This document shows positions 25,987-35,169 of a stretch of DNA of 60,384 nucleotides, one piece after another. Source of the DNA: Gemmatimonadota bacterium (lineage in GTDB: Bacteria > Latescibacterota > UBA2968 > UBA8231); the NCBI GenBank assembly GCA_018660835.1, contig JABJJN010000067.1, forward strand, positions 1 to 60,384, in the 5' to 3' direction. The notes below the pieces were generated by a model. The model searched no databases and was not told the origin of the DNA. It saw nothing but the letters and a program-made list of their open reading frames with translations. Position 1 is the first letter of the stretch, and each line of letters opens with the position of its first letter. Both the position numbers and the translations under genes were made by a program.

Positions 25987-27174
25987 CTACCCCGTCAATG
26001 CCGTGGGTGCATCGGACCAGAATCGGCGTACCAGTTGTACATGTAACGCGACACCTGCGGCGATGGCGTCGTCAGGGAAGTCGTAGTCAGGTTGATGCAA
26101 TGCAGGATATGCGTCACGGCCTGGCGGTCGAACGCCCAGGGCGAAGAAAGCAGCCGGTATCCGTTCGGCATAAAAAGCGAAGTCCTCACCACCCATGACC
26201 GGATCGATATCGACGGGCGTCAGCGTTGCCGCCGCGGCCGTCTCAAAACCGAACTGCGTGGCCGCAGGATCATTGCTGAGCACAGGTGTTCCCTTGGTGA
26301 TCGTCACCTCAGCGCGAGCTCCGTTTGCCGTGGCAATGCCTTCAGCGATCTGCTTGATGTGATGCATGGCTGCCGTCCGCGTCGTCGCTTGCAGAGAGCG
26401 GAGAGTGCCGCGCAGCTCTATGCTGGCTGAGATGATATTATCCGCCGTGCCACCATGCATCTGGGCCACCGTGACGACGACTGCATCAAGCGGATCCGTA
26501 TGGCGTGAAGCGATCGTCTGCAGGGCGAGCACGATTTGCGCCGCAATGGGTATGGGATCAACCCCCTGATGCGGAAAAGCGGCGTGGGCTCCCTGTCCTT
26601 CGATCACAATGCAAAAGCGATCGGAGGAGGCCAGGAACGGACCGGTGCGGACACCCAATTCTCCTTGTGACAGGTAGGGCCAGCCGTGAAGGCCAAAGAT
26701 CGCTCGGACGTCCTCGAGAGCGCCCTCCTCACACATGCGGCCCCCACCACCGCCGCCCTCTTCAGCAGGTTGAAAGAGAAAGCGCACGGGTCCCGGCAAT
26801 TGGTCACCCATCATGGCCAGAACCTTGACGGCCCCAACCAGACATGTTGTATGCCCATCATGGCCACAGGCGTGCATCTTTCCCGGAACGGATGAGGCAT
26901 ACGGAAGGCCCGACGTTTCCTGAATGGCGAGGGCATCCATGTCGGCACGCAGTGCAACCATCGGCGCCTTCTTGTCGGCACCGAGCGTCACCACGACACC
27001 TGTCTGTGCAACGCCCGTGCGGATGTCGAGATCATCGATTCCCGCCAGAGCGTCGACAACGCGCTGTGCCGTACCGTGCTCCTCGTAGCCAAGCTCTGGA
27101 TGTTGGTGAATTTCGTGGCGTAGCCGAATCAGATCTGGCATCTGCGTTTTGATCAGATCATCGACTGATGTCAT
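25987..27174 (-). CDS. M20D-family amidohydrolase (N-acyl amino-acid/hippurate hydrolase type)
   Basis: The protein is 395 aa with AGGG before ATG. It shows the M20D dimetal signature: RLRHEIHQHPELGYEE at the N-terminus, ALRADMDAL, ACGHDGHTT with metal ligands, AEEGGGGGG with the catalytic Glu, and the dimerisation/lid domain with GQGAHAAFPHQGVDPI. The metal-binding GGEDFAFYAE lies near the C-terminus. Such enzymes remove acyl groups from amino acids or related amides in the cytosol. The subgroup includes hippurate hydrolase, N-acetyl-diaminopimelate deacetylase and indole-acyl hydrolases, and the sequence alone does not separate these. There is no signal peptide. It is the first gene of the run that continues to 20406. 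Confidence 0.85.
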   Translation of the reverse strand: MTSVDDLIKTQMPDLIRLRHEIHQHPELGYEEHGTAQRVVDALAGIDDLDIRTGVAQTGVVVTLGADKKAPMVALRADMDALAIQETSGLPYASSVPGKMHACGHDGHTTCLVGAVKVLAMMGDQLPGPVRFLFQPAEEGGGGGGRMCEEGALEDVRAIFGLHGWPYLSQGELGVRTGPFLASSDRFCIVIEGQGAHAAFPHQGVDPIPIAAQIVLALQTIASRHTDPLDAVVVTVAQMHGGTADNIISASIELRGTLRSLQATTRTAAMHHIKQIAEGIATANGARAEVTITKGTPVLSNDPAATQFGFETAAAATLTPVDIDPVMGGEDFAFYAERIPAAFFALGVRPPGRDAYPALHQPDYDFPDDAIAAGVALHVQLVRRFWSDAPTALTG

Positions 27175-27303
27175 GGGCAGCCCTTTTTTATTCTCGATTG
27201 TGACCTGGCCATTGGCATCCGTGATCGAGGCGCGGCATTGCCTTGGATGAATCTATTTCGGACTGTACGTAAGCTCAATCAGCACGACACCAACTGGCAG
27301 CCA

Positions 27304-27708
27304 TTATTCGGACTGCCCGTGGCTCGAATCCTTCACGGCACCCGAATCGACGGGGTGCAAGCGTACGAGCGTCGCTCCCCAACCACCACCCCCTGCGCCA
27401 GCCTGTTGGAATCGGGCAACCAGAGGCAGGCGGCCCAGGATGGCGTGCACAGAGCGACGCAAGGAGCCAGTGCCCTTACCGTGGACGACTCGCACGTCAA
27501 GAATACCGAGCCGCTGACATTCTCCCAGGTAATCCTGGAGCAATGGTTTCACCTCGCGCGGCAAAAAAGTATGTAGATCGAGGGTACCATCGATGGGCAT
27601 CTGGACTGCCTCGTCCATGGCATCCTCTGGCTGCGCGCGATGATCCTGGGTACCCCTTTGTTTACAATCTCTGCCATGGGGGGCCGGCGTGTCGTCGAGT
27701 TTGCCCAT
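27304..27708 (-). CDS. Stand-alone Smr-domain protein
   Basis: The protein is 134 aa. The C-terminal 90 residues are a Smr domain: LDLHTF (the LDxH motif), EVKPLLQDYLGECQRLG, and the VRVVHGKGTGSLR motif (HGxGxG) used for nucleic-acid binding or nicking. It lacks the MutS2 ATPase, so it belongs to the small single-domain group. The first 35 residues are polar and may be disordered. It is divergent from the Gfo/Idh/MocA gene with only 48 bp between them. The natural substrate of small Smr proteins is unsettled; ribosome-collision mRNA cleavage (SmrB) and DNA repair are the two described roles in the wider family. Confidence 0.8.
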   Translation of the reverse strand: MGKLDDTPAPHGRDCKQRGTQDHRAQPEDAMDEAVQMPIDGTLDLHTFLPREVKPLLQDYLGECQRLGILDVRVVHGKGTGSLRRSVHAILGRLPLVARFQQAGAGGGGWGATLVRLHPVDSGAVKDSSHGQSE

Positions 27709-27756
27709 CCTCTACCCTAGCCCTGTCGCTTCCTGCAACTGATATGAGGAACATTT

Positions 27757-28788
27757 ATGACATCATCCACTTGGCGTATCGGCGTCATCGGTGCCGGTTG
27801 GTTCGCCTCCCGACGACATTGTCCAGACGTTGTCTCCCACACGCAGACACAATTGACGTCCCTTTGTCGACGCGACGAAGCCGCCTTGGCAAAGATGGGA
27901 GAGGCCTTCCAGGTCGACAACCTCTACACTGACTATCGCGAACTGATCGCAAGTGGTTTGGTTGATGCCGTCCTGATTTGCTCTCCTCATGATGATCACT
28001 ACGAACACACTCTTGCGGCACTGGAAGCAGGCTTACACGTGTTGCTGGAGAAGCCGATTACCATCGATCCGAAACAGGGCCAACAACTGGTCGATCGGGC
28101 GGCCGCATTGGACCGGGTACTTCTCGTTGCACAGAATCCTCCCTATTGGCGCCACTGTGAACGATTGCGTCGAGCCTTCGCGGATGGAGAGCTCGGCGAG
28201 CTGGAAAGTGCCAGCATCAGCTGGGTAGGAAACGCCTTGGGTGTGCTGGGCCGCGAGCCACTGCCCGAGAATCTCCCGGGTGTCGTTCCACCAACATTGT
28301 TTCGCGGCGATGCAACAGCCCATGGTGGATTTCTTGTTGATGGGGGTTCACATCTTCTGTGTGAACTGATCTGGTGCACTGATCTTCGCGTCGACCGCGT
28401 CACGGCCCAGATGGATGATGACAGGGCTGACGTACGTGCTGTGTTGGGATTGGAAATGTCGAATGGTGCCATGGTCAGTCTGGTGCAGACGGCTGACTCT
28501 CAGATTCGCAGCAAGCGTCAGCATTCCGTCTACTATGGCTCACAGGGAACAGCCCTTGTAACGGGCTTCCCCTTTCAGCTGCAAGTGCAGATGCAAAGGG
28601 GGACCCAGAAATGGTCGGAAGAGGAACTGCCGGATCTGCCGACACCGTTGGATGATTTTGTCAGCGCCATGGACGGGGGCACTCAGACTCGCATCAAGGG
28701 CGCCACAGCCGTGCACATCGTCGAAATCCTGGCAGCCGCTTATGAAGCGGCCCAGAGTGGCCATAAGACGGCGGTTACGAAAGTGTAG
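27757..28788 (+). CDS. Gfo/Idh/MocA family NAD(P)-dependent oxidoreductase
   Basis: The protein is 343 aa. An N-terminal Rossmann fold opens with RIGVIGAGWFASRRH. The family's Lys motif reads LLEKPIT, and the second-domain segment GGFLVDGGSHLLCEL matches the GGxxxDxGxH signature with the catalytic-region His. Members interconvert hydroxyl and keto groups on sugars, inositols or related compounds using bound NAD(P). No signal peptide is present, so it is cytosolic. Substrate specificity cannot be read from the sequence. It stands alone on the plus strand, and its last 14 bases overlap the convergent lipoprotein gene. Confidence 0.85.
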   Translation: MTSSTWRIGVIGAGWFASRRHCPDVVSHTQTQLTSLCRRDEAALAKMGEAFQVDNLYTDYRELIASGLVDAVLICSPHDDHYEHTLAALEAGLHVLLEKPITIDPKQGQQLVDRAAALDRVLLVAQNPPYWRHCERLRRAFADGELGELESASISWVGNALGVLGREPLPENLPGVVPPTLFRGDATAHGGFLVDGGSHLLCELIWCTDLRVDRVTAQMDDDRADVRAVLGLEMSNGAMVSLVQTADSQIRSKRQHSVYYGSQGTALVTGFPFQLQVQMQRGTQKWSEEELPDLPTPLDDFVSAMDGGTQTRIKGATAVHIVEILAAAYEAAQSGHKTAVTKV

Positions 28789-29359
28789 CAATCACCTCGA
28801 GGCGAAGCGCCACCGCCAGCAGGCGACAATTGTCCAGGTCTCCCAGGGCGACGTCGATCTCGCACAGACCGAGATTGATATCCAGAATCAGTTCGTTTGC
28901 TTGCTGCAATTGCCCCTCTGCGATGGCATAGACACTTGCGTCCGCAGCGGCATAACCTTCCATCACGATCCGATAGGCATCGAGGCGCAGGATCATGAGG
29001 GCGCGAATATCGCTGTGGAGATTCGACAGTTTGCGTGGCGGAGTCAGTCGATCGAACTCGACAAGCACCTCAAGCAACTGCGGCCTGACATCTGCATAGA
29101 CAGCATTCAGATTGGCCGCCGTCGCCACATTCGACGAACCAACGGCACGCTCCTGGACTTGCACTTCGATGGCTGAGACCTCGTCGATGATCGGATTAAG
29201 TGCCGCGCGATAGTCGCGCACGACATCCGGATCTCCGAAGCGAACATCATCATCATCGCCGCAGCCGCTGACAGACCACATCGCCAGTAGCGCCACCAAC
29301 AAGGTCAGGGCGTGTCGATGCAGGATGAGGGGCAGCGTGCAGGGTCTGGTGAAGTACAT
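28775..29359 (-). CDS. Small helical lipoprotein of unknown function
   Basis: The protein is 194 aa. A hydrophobic signal ends in the lipobox VSGC (Cys at about 33), followed by GDDDD, which puts an Asp at the +2 position. The mature part is predominantly helical and acidic, with long heptad-like stretches (PIIDEVSAIEVQVQERAV, RPQLLEVLVEFDRL). I recognise no family. It begins 14 bp after the GGDEF-type gene, so it is probably the last gene of the nucleotidyltransferase/GHMP-kinase operon. The Asp at +2 would favour inner-membrane retention under E. coli rules, which may not apply here. Confidence 0.65.
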   Translation of the reverse strand: MYFTRPCTLPLILHRHALTLLVALLAMWSVSGCGDDDDVRFGDPDVVRDYRAALNPIIDEVSAIEVQVQERAVGSSNVATAANLNAVYADVRPQLLEVLVEFDRLTPPRKLSNLHSDIRALMILRLDAYRIVMEGYAAADASVYAIAEGQLQQANELILDINLGLCEIDVALGDLDNCRLLAVALRLEVIATLS

Positions 29360-29373
29360 GTCGACTGAGCGTC

Positions 29374-29877
29374 TCAGCGTTCGTTCGACGCCTTCTGCAG
29401 GCGGACATTCTCAGCGAGGGCATCGATGACATCGTCGGCGGGTTCTTTGCCCACAGCCCAATCACCAATGGCAAACTTGAAACTGAGCCCCTCGCGGTGT
29501 GCGGATTTGGCCAACTCCACCATCTTCCGATCAGCCCCCTCACGATCAGAGTCGAAGAGGATGACGATCTCGTCACCGGAATACCAGCGGGCGACAACAT
29601 CCGAACGACGGAAGTTCATGGAGAACATCGCCTTGATGCGGCGATCAACCTCAGTGTATCCCAGTTCCTGATCAAGATGGTGGATCTTGTCGAGATCGAT
29701 GAACGACACATAGCGGGTTCCGCGCGGCATCACCAGAGCAAACTGCAGGAAGGCCGGACGCGTGTACATCCCATAGGCTGAGTCCCAGCTCAGTTCACGC
29801 ACACGCTCGTGCAAACTGTTGATCTCACGATCAAAGCCGAAGATGCGGCCAACGAGGTTGCGTAGAAAAGTGAACAT
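29374..29877 (-). CDS. Minimal GGDEF-domain protein (SGDEI signature)
   Basis: The protein is 167 aa from ATG 29877. A longer in-frame N-terminus is Pro/Arg/Ser-rich, covers the gap to the previous gene and was rejected. Residues 30-165 follow the diguanylate-cyclase fold: SAYGMYTRPAF (DxLTGLxNR equivalent), the metal strand FIDLDKIHHLDQELGY, and RWYSGDEIVILF in the place of GGDEF. The signature is SGDEI, so cyclase activity may be reduced or lost; some SGDEF-type enzymes are active. It has no sensory or membrane domain. No RxxD inhibitory site is evident. It lies downstream of the GHMP kinase and next to a lipoprotein, and a regulatory role for the operon is possible. Confidence 0.7.
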   Translation of the reverse strand: MFTFLRNLVGRIFGFDREINSLHERVRELSWDSAYGMYTRPAFLQFALVMPRGTRYVSFIDLDKIHHLDQELGYTEVDRRIKAMFSMNFRRSDVVARWYSGDEIVILFDSDREGADRKMVELAKSAHREGLSFKFAIGDWAVGKEPADDVIDALAENVRLQKASNER

Positions 29878-29962
29878 GGGATCAGAATGTCTCGGCGCTA
29901 TGCGTTCTGGGTGGCCCGGTCTGACGACGCGGAACAATTCTGGTGTGGAAAATATACAACGC

Positions 29963-31321
29963 TTAAGAAAGGATGGGGAATGCACAGGGCCCAGCGCCGG
30001 TAGCGAAGAAGCCGCACGTGGACTCGCGCACCGGATACTGGGCAACATAGGCGGCTGACCAGCGCTGGGTAAATTGGGCCGCTTCAGTCCGGGGCACCAG
30101 AGACCAGACGCTGCCGCCGAATCCCGCCCCAAAGGCAGATGCTGCCAGAGCGCCCTGTTCACGGGCCAGGCGCGCGAGATCTCGTGTCTCAGGCACTTGA
30201 TTGCCCAGCAAGGTATCCGTCAGTTCCTGGGAACGATCGACGTGTTGTCCGAAGGATCGTACATCCTGGACGGCCAGTGCATCAGCCGCCTGCGTCAGGA
30301 GTTCCTCTTCTGCAAGGAAGTGGTCGAGACGAACACTCAACTCCTGCGCATCGAACCCGTCACTGCCAGCGGCGATCGCCGTGCGTAGACGGTCGACGGC
30401 TGGCGGACCTTTTGAGGTGATATCGGCGAGGTAGACGACAGGCTCAGGGTCTTGCTTCTGCCAGGCCGATACCAAGGCCCGCGAACGCAGAGACGCACGA
30501 TTGTAGAGCTCCTGCGCCGCACCTGTCTTGTGGGCCACCACGCCACTGGAGCCGACGACGAAAACCAGATCATTCGGAAGTCGAATCTGTCGGATCGCCC
30601 GGGTCGGACAGTAGCTATACAGCCCGAGGTGATCCGCCGTCGAGCACAGAATGGCCGTGTGATCTTCGCTACCGCCGAAGGTACCCACACCGCGGTCACC
30701 AGCCAGGTCACCGAAGCTCTGGCCATTCTCATGTGTCCCCAGGTATTCTGCCCGGGTCAGCTCGTCCACGACGTGGGCACGGAAGCGCTCGGTCTGCTCA
30801 AGTTTGTTGATCGTAGCAAGCACGAGATAGGTCGCGATCAGCAGCGCCGACGAACTGCTCATGCCGGCCGCAACGGGCAGATCGCTGCTGAAAGCGATGT
30901 CTGCCCCCGTTCTACAGTCGGGGAAATTTCGCGCCAGACGGCGGCCAACGGTCATCGGATAGTTCGTCCACGTGCCGACGGGAACATCGAGGTTCGGGTC
31001 CAGACAGAAGGTGATTTCCTCGTCCTCATCCTGGGCAAATACACGCACCAGGTCGTCTTGGCGTGGACAAGCAACGATGCAGAAACCACGCTCGACAGCC
31101 GTCACGAGAGAATGACCACCACAGTAGTCGGTGTGTTTGCCAAGCACCTCGATGCGACCGGGAACAAAGAAAGCCAGCGCCGAGGCGTCGGACGTGCCCA
31201 CGGTTTCGGCAGCGCGCGCAAATCGTTGTGGCTTGTCGCCGATCGCCGCCGCATCCAGGCCCGCCCTCCGCAACAATGCTTCGAGTCGCCGCAGATCAGC
31301 CAGTGTCTTCCAGTCAGTCAT
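29963..31321 (-). CDS. Galactokinase-family GHMP sugar kinase
   Basis: The protein is 452 aa. The family motifs occur in order: FVPGRIEVLGKHTDYCGG (substrate-binding PGRxNLxGEHxDY, here with GKHTDY), the ATP-binding GHMP loop PVAAGMSSSSAL near residue 150, and SAFGAGFGGSVWSLV near 400. This family phosphorylates a sugar at C-1. Gly-Lys-His replaces the usual Gly-Glu-His, so the sugar may not be galactose. It starts 9 bp after a nucleotidyltransferase gene, and the pair would convert a free sugar to sugar-1-phosphate and then to an NDP-sugar. No epimerase or uridylyltransferase of the Leloir pathway is in the window. Cytosolic. Confidence 0.8.
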   Translation of the reverse strand: MTDWKTLADLRRLEALLRRAGLDAAAIGDKPQRFARAAETVGTSDASALAFFVPGRIEVLGKHTDYCGGHSLVTAVERGFCIVACPRQDDLVRVFAQDEDEEITFCLDPNLDVPVGTWTNYPMTVGRRLARNFPDCRTGADIAFSSDLPVAAGMSSSSALLIATYLVLATINKLEQTERFRAHVVDELTRAEYLGTHENGQSFGDLAGDRGVGTFGGSEDHTAILCSTADHLGLYSYCPTRAIRQIRLPNDLVFVVGSSGVVAHKTGAAQELYNRASLRSRALVSAWQKQDPEPVVYLADITSKGPPAVDRLRTAIAAGSDGFDAQELSVRLDHFLAEEELLTQAADALAVQDVRSFGQHVDRSQELTDTLLGNQVPETRDLARLAREQGALAASAFGAGFGGSVWSLVPRTEAAQFTQRWSAAYVAQYPVRESTCGFFATGAGPCAFPILS

Positions 31322-31330
31322 GACATTGGG

Positions 31331-32140
31331 TCATAGTTGTACGGAGAGCCCCTTGAGACGTTCACCGACCTGGTCGATATCGGTGCGGCTCGTCAGGTCG
31401 AGGACAGGTGCCTGCAGTGGCACGGCGCGAAAACGGATTCCTAGGGTATCAATGGCGTATTGCACCGCTGTGGGTAATTCGAGTTCATCGCGTACAGAGG
31501 GTTCGATGGCATGGCAAGCAGCAAAAATATGGTCGCCACTCAGGCGCCAGCAATTCATGCTGACTCCCAGGGGCCGGGGCAGACGCGCCAATAATTCTGG
31601 ATCGGGTTTTTCGTGCACTCTGAGCATATCGCCCTCCGCGCTAACCTCCACAACGGCAAAACCGGTTATTCGTTCCGCCGGAATATTGCTCATCTCAATG
31701 AGCGCGTCGCGTTCGAAGCATGGCAACCCCGGGCCATCCAGCGCACGCATACTCTGTAGCGCTTCTAGTGGATAGTGGTTGTCGGAATTGATCACCATGA
31801 AATCATCATCGCCAACAAAGTCCTGTGCTGCCAACACTGCGTCCGCCGTCCCACGTGGATCTGTTTGTACAGCAAACTCAAACTGCAAACGCTGCGCCTC
31901 CACCTCGGTGTAGTACTTACGAATCTCATCGTGTTCTGGTCCGATGACGAGACAGACGCGCTCGAATCCGGCGTCGGCTGCAACGGTCAGGACATAGTCA
32001 AGGAAGGGACGATCGAAAGGCACCAGCGCCTTGACACCGGTTTCGGCCTGTCGCTGTTGGTCGGATCGTAGAGCTGATCCGCCGTCATCTTGACGCATCC
32101 GTTTCCCCAGACCGCGGGCCAGTACAACTACCTTGTTCAC
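31331..32140 (-). CDS. Sugar-1-phosphate nucleotidyltransferase
   Basis: The protein is 269 aa from GTG 32140, chosen because GGGAG lies seven bases upstream; the ATG at 32152 has no ribosome site and only adds four residues. It is an NTP-transferase fold: VVLARGLGKRMR is a variant of the GxGxRxxPLT nucleotide loop, KALVPFDRPFLDYVL follows, then the DADAVL-like ADAVLAAQDFVG and the metal-binding INSDNHYPLEAL. The enzyme would transfer a nucleotide to a sugar-1-phosphate. The canonical GxGxR loop has Leu-Gly-Lys in place of Thr-Arg, so specificity may be unusual. It heads the operon with the GHMP kinase. Confidence 0.75.
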   Translation of the reverse strand: MNKVVVLARGLGKRMRQDDGGSALRSDQQRQAETGVKALVPFDRPFLDYVLTVAADAGFERVCLVIGPEHDEIRKYYTEVEAQRLQFEFAVQTDPRGTADAVLAAQDFVGDDDFMVINSDNHYPLEALQSMRALDGPGLPCFERDALIEMSNIPAERITGFAVVEVSAEGDMLRVHEKPDPELLARLPRPLGVSMNCWRLSGDHIFAACHAIEPSVRDELELPTAVQYAIDTLGIRFRAVPLQAPVLDLTSRTDIDQVGERLKGLSVQL

Positions 32141-32245
32141 AGAGGCTCCCATGCAGAATAGAATCATGTCGGTTCGGTGTAGAAAAAGAGTAGGGCAAAT
32201 GTACGGGCGATTGACGGCGCGAGACAGCGATGTAGGTTGGCACAC

Positions 32246-34177
32246 ATGCCGATCACATGTGACCCACACCTGCTGCCAGCTTCCGATTGGGACTTCGTCG
32301 TCGTCGCCGATACGCACTACTTCGCCGACCCGGACCACGCCGACGCGGATGCTGTTGCCGAGTTTCCGTCGCGCCGCGTGCAGGGCGAGCGTGCCGCCGC
32401 AGTCTGGCAAACGATCGCCGATCTTGACCCCGCCTTCATCGTACACATGGGCGATCTGGTGCAGGAATACCCGGGCCGTCCTGACTTCGATCGTGCGCAA
32501 CAGGAAGCATTGGCACAGATCGATGCTGTGGGATTACGAGACCGCATCCACTTTGTCGCTGGCAACCACGACGTAGGCGATAAGCCCGACCCCACGATGC
32601 CAACACATGCCGTCACCGAGCAAGACCTGACGGTACACGAAGTGCGTTTCGGTTCAACCTATGCGCAGTGGCAACACGGCGGTCTGCGCTTTGCGAGCCT
32701 CAATTCCCAGATCCTCAATACCAACCTGCCAGCGGCTGGCCAGCAGCAGGCGTGGCTCGAAGAGTTGCTGAACGAAGATGACGACAACCTCATCCTCTTT
32801 CTGCATCTGCCACTGTATCTGCGGGATGCTCAGGATCCGCACCTGGGTCACTATGACACGGTCGCCGAGCCAGCGCGCGGAGATTTGTTGCGACGACTGC
32901 GCCATTCATCCTTGCAGCATCTGTTTGCGGCGCACGTGCATTTCCGCTTCTACGATCGGTTCGGTGTCAGAGACGGTGTGGCACAGCATTGGATCTGTGC
33001 GTCCTCCTGTTTCACGCGACCAGGATTCGGCCAGCTATTCGCCGCCCCCCCGGCACCAGAGCGAGGCCGTGACGACACGCCGAAACTTGGTTTCTACCTG
33101 TGTCGGGTACGGGCAGGGAAACTCGACGTGCACTTCGTTCCCACAGGGGATGGACGTTCTACGCATCGTCGTGCGCTGACAGTGAATTCGGGTGCTGACC
33201 GCCAACGGCTGGGGATCACGCTGACGCAGCCATTGGTCTCGCAGGCACAGGTTCCTATCGCGTATCCCTCCCTTGTTCGACAGCCTGTGCGCAACGACTA
33301 CCCCTGGCTTTTGCTGCGCGAAGTGGGGGCCGGTCTCGTACGTGTACCGTGCGAAGATCTTGGCGACTCGACACAGCAATCACGTCTGCAGTGGCTACGC
33401 CAGGATGGACTGCAATTGCAGGCCGTGGCTGTAGGTCTTGGTGCTGCGGCTCAGACAGCCGTCGCCCATGCAGATGCCTTCGACCGGCTCGAGGTGCAGT
33501 TGACGGATGGGCCTGTCCCGAATGCCCAACAGCTGCAGCAATTGGGCGAACTGGATTCCCCATTGGCGCTATGTGCGATTGTCCCGGGTGATCACATTGC
33601 GGGCAAACAGCACCCTCGCACACGGGTTGGTTATCGTGCGAACGAATTGGTGCAACTGCTTCCCATCGTCTCAGAATGCGGACCGGATGTCGCCATGGTC
33701 ATGTGCGCTGAGGTTCAACAAGCATTGACACCCGCCGCCCTCATAGCACCCGCAGAACTGCCGTTGCAGTTACGGCTATCCCTCGACGACGAAGCGACGG
33801 CGCCGACGTGGATCACCCGCGCCTTGATCCAGGCAGCAGCATGGCAGGCGCCGCTGTTTGTGGAGCCCCTCATCGATCTCGACCGCACGATGGACGGCGC
33901 CTCAGGTTTGCTCGATCCACTGTGTAATCCGCGTCGCGCCTTCGAGACGGCTCGCGTTCTGACGGCGTTGCTTGAGCACGTCAGACCAGAGCGCTTCGAA
34001 GTGGGTCCCGTCCAAGAGCGCATCCAGATGTCCGGCGCCAGCGCTCACCTGACAGTGTGGCCATCGGGTGCTGTCGACGAGACCAGCGCCGGACGCTGGT
34101 TCGATCTGTCCTCTGGCAGTGTCAGCCAGAGGCAGATGCCCGTCGAGGGGCGTGGACCTGTGGCCCTGCTTCAGTAG
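32246..34177 (+). CDS. Calcineurin-like metallophosphoesterase with large uncharacterised C-terminal region
   Basis: The protein is 643 aa from ATG 32246. The first 270 residues carry the five metallophosphoesterase motifs: VVADTHYF (DxH), HMGDLVQE (GD), AGNHD, FLHLPLY (H) and AAHVHF (GHxH equivalent, with Ala for Gly). They assemble a two-metal centre for phosphomonoester or diester hydrolysis. Residues 300-640 are not recognised; their length and alternating pattern (LRFASL-type strands and long helices) would suit a second alpha/beta domain, perhaps a barrel. There is no signal peptide. It is divergent from the nucleotidyltransferase gene, with 105 bp between them. The substrate is unknown. 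Confidence 0.75.
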   Translation: MPITCDPHLLPASDWDFVVVADTHYFADPDHADADAVAEFPSRRVQGERAAAVWQTIADLDPAFIVHMGDLVQEYPGRPDFDRAQQEALAQIDAVGLRDRIHFVAGNHDVGDKPDPTMPTHAVTEQDLTVHEVRFGSTYAQWQHGGLRFASLNSQILNTNLPAAGQQQAWLEELLNEDDDNLILFLHLPLYLRDAQDPHLGHYDTVAEPARGDLLRRLRHSSLQHLFAAHVHFRFYDRFGVRDGVAQHWICASSCFTRPGFGQLFAAPPAPERGRDDTPKLGFYLCRVRAGKLDVHFVPTGDGRSTHRRALTVNSGADRQRLGITLTQPLVSQAQVPIAYPSLVRQPVRNDYPWLLLREVGAGLVRVPCEDLGDSTQQSRLQWLRQDGLQLQAVAVGLGAAAQTAVAHADAFDRLEVQLTDGPVPNAQQLQQLGELDSPLALCAIVPGDHIAGKQHPRTRVGYRANELVQLLPIVSECGPDVAMVMCAEVQQALTPAALIAPAELPLQLRLSLDDEATAPTWITRALIQAAAWQAPLFVEPLIDLDRTMDGASGLLDPLCNPRRAFETARVLTALLEHVRPERFEVGPVQERIQMSGASAHLTVWPSGAVDETSAGRWFDLSSGSVSQRQMPVEGRGPVALLQ

Positions 34178-34314
34178 AACACGACTCAGTAGAGTGGCGA
34201 TCAGGTGTTGAGCGGCGATCGTAGGTGAGGACGATCTCGTCAGTGTGATCGACCGGTTGCTCTTGCGATTGTTTGGGTTCTTCCTGCAGGTTGGCGACAG
34301 GAGGGTATTGGACC

Positions 34315-35169
34315 ATGCAAGTACAACACTATCGGGAAGGGGCCGCGTTTGTTGAGGCGGCTGGAGACTACCTCTTCCGCGACGAAGTCATCAATGGCGT
34401 CCTGATCGGTGTCGCCGGCAGGGCCGAAGAGCATACGGCTGAGGGTCAACGGCCCTATCTGGCGACCATCGACCAGGACGATCAGATCTGCCTGGTGGCA
34501 GTCATGACTCCCCCACATCGTTTGCTGCTAAACGTCGATGAGGATTTTCATCAGCAGTGCCTGCTGGCACTTGCAAAAGACCTGTTGGCTGAGGGCCGTT
34601 CGGTTTCCGGTGTCACAGGTCCAGTAGCGGTGGCTGACGCCTTTGCCGAGATCTGGCAGGGCACGTGTGACATCAAAGTGCAGCGTGGAATGTCGATGCG
34701 GGTTTTCGAGCTGCGCCAGGTGCAGCGGCCGACAAATGTGGCCGGTCAAGCTCGATGGGCGGAGCAGACACAACTCGAGTTGTTGACGGACTGGCTCGAT
34801 GCCTTCAACGAGGAAGTGCAAGAGACACCAAGACCAGATCGACAACGGTTGCGTGCGACGGTGGCGCGCAAAATCGAACGGCAGGAATTGCTGGTGTGGG
34901 AGGATGAGGGACGCCCCGTCAGTGTCGCCGGCAGGTCGCGACCGTCACCACGAGGCGCTGCCATCAACTGTGTACGAACACCCGTAGAATTCCGCCGGCG
35001 TGGCTATGCCTCTGCGTGCGTCGCCGAACTAAGCCAACGGATTCTGGACACGGGCAAGGTGTTCTGCACGCTCTTTACAGATGTGAGCAATCCAACATCG
35101 AATCACATCTACCAACAGATCGGCTACCAGCTACGGGGGCAATTTGTGCAGCTTGATTTTGTGACGTAA
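34315..35169 (+). CDS. GNAT-family N-acetyltransferase
   Basis: The protein is 284 aa from ATG 34315, preceded by AGGAGGG, the strongest ribosome site in this part of the window. The C-terminal 110 residues form the GNAT fold: an acceptor strand VSVAGRSRPSP, the acetyl-CoA loop VEFRRRGYASACVAEL (R-x-x-G-x-A), and the last strand with NHIYQQIGYQLRG. The N-terminal 170 residues look like a second, degenerate GNAT half, as in the COG3393 group. Cytosolic, acceptor unknown. It stands alone after a 137-bp gap that shows nothing recognisable. Confidence 0.75.
   Translation: MQVQHYREGAAFVEAAGDYLFRDEVINGVLIGVAGRAEEHTAEGQRPYLATIDQDDQICLVAVMTPPHRLLLNVDEDFHQQCLLALAKDLLAEGRSVSGVTGPVAVADAFAEIWQGTCDIKVQRGMSMRVFELRQVQRPTNVAGQARWAEQTQLELLTDWLDAFNEEVQETPRPDRQRLRATVARKIERQELLVWEDEGRPVSVAGRSRPSPRGAAINCVRTPVEFRRRGYASACVAELSQRILDTGKVFCTLFTDVSNPTSNHIYQQIGYQLRGQFVQLDFVT

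Noticed and set aside
34122..34316. 64-codon minus-strand frame before the GNAT gene
   Set aside because: It overlaps the end of the phosphoesterase gene, is of low complexity and has no ribosome site.
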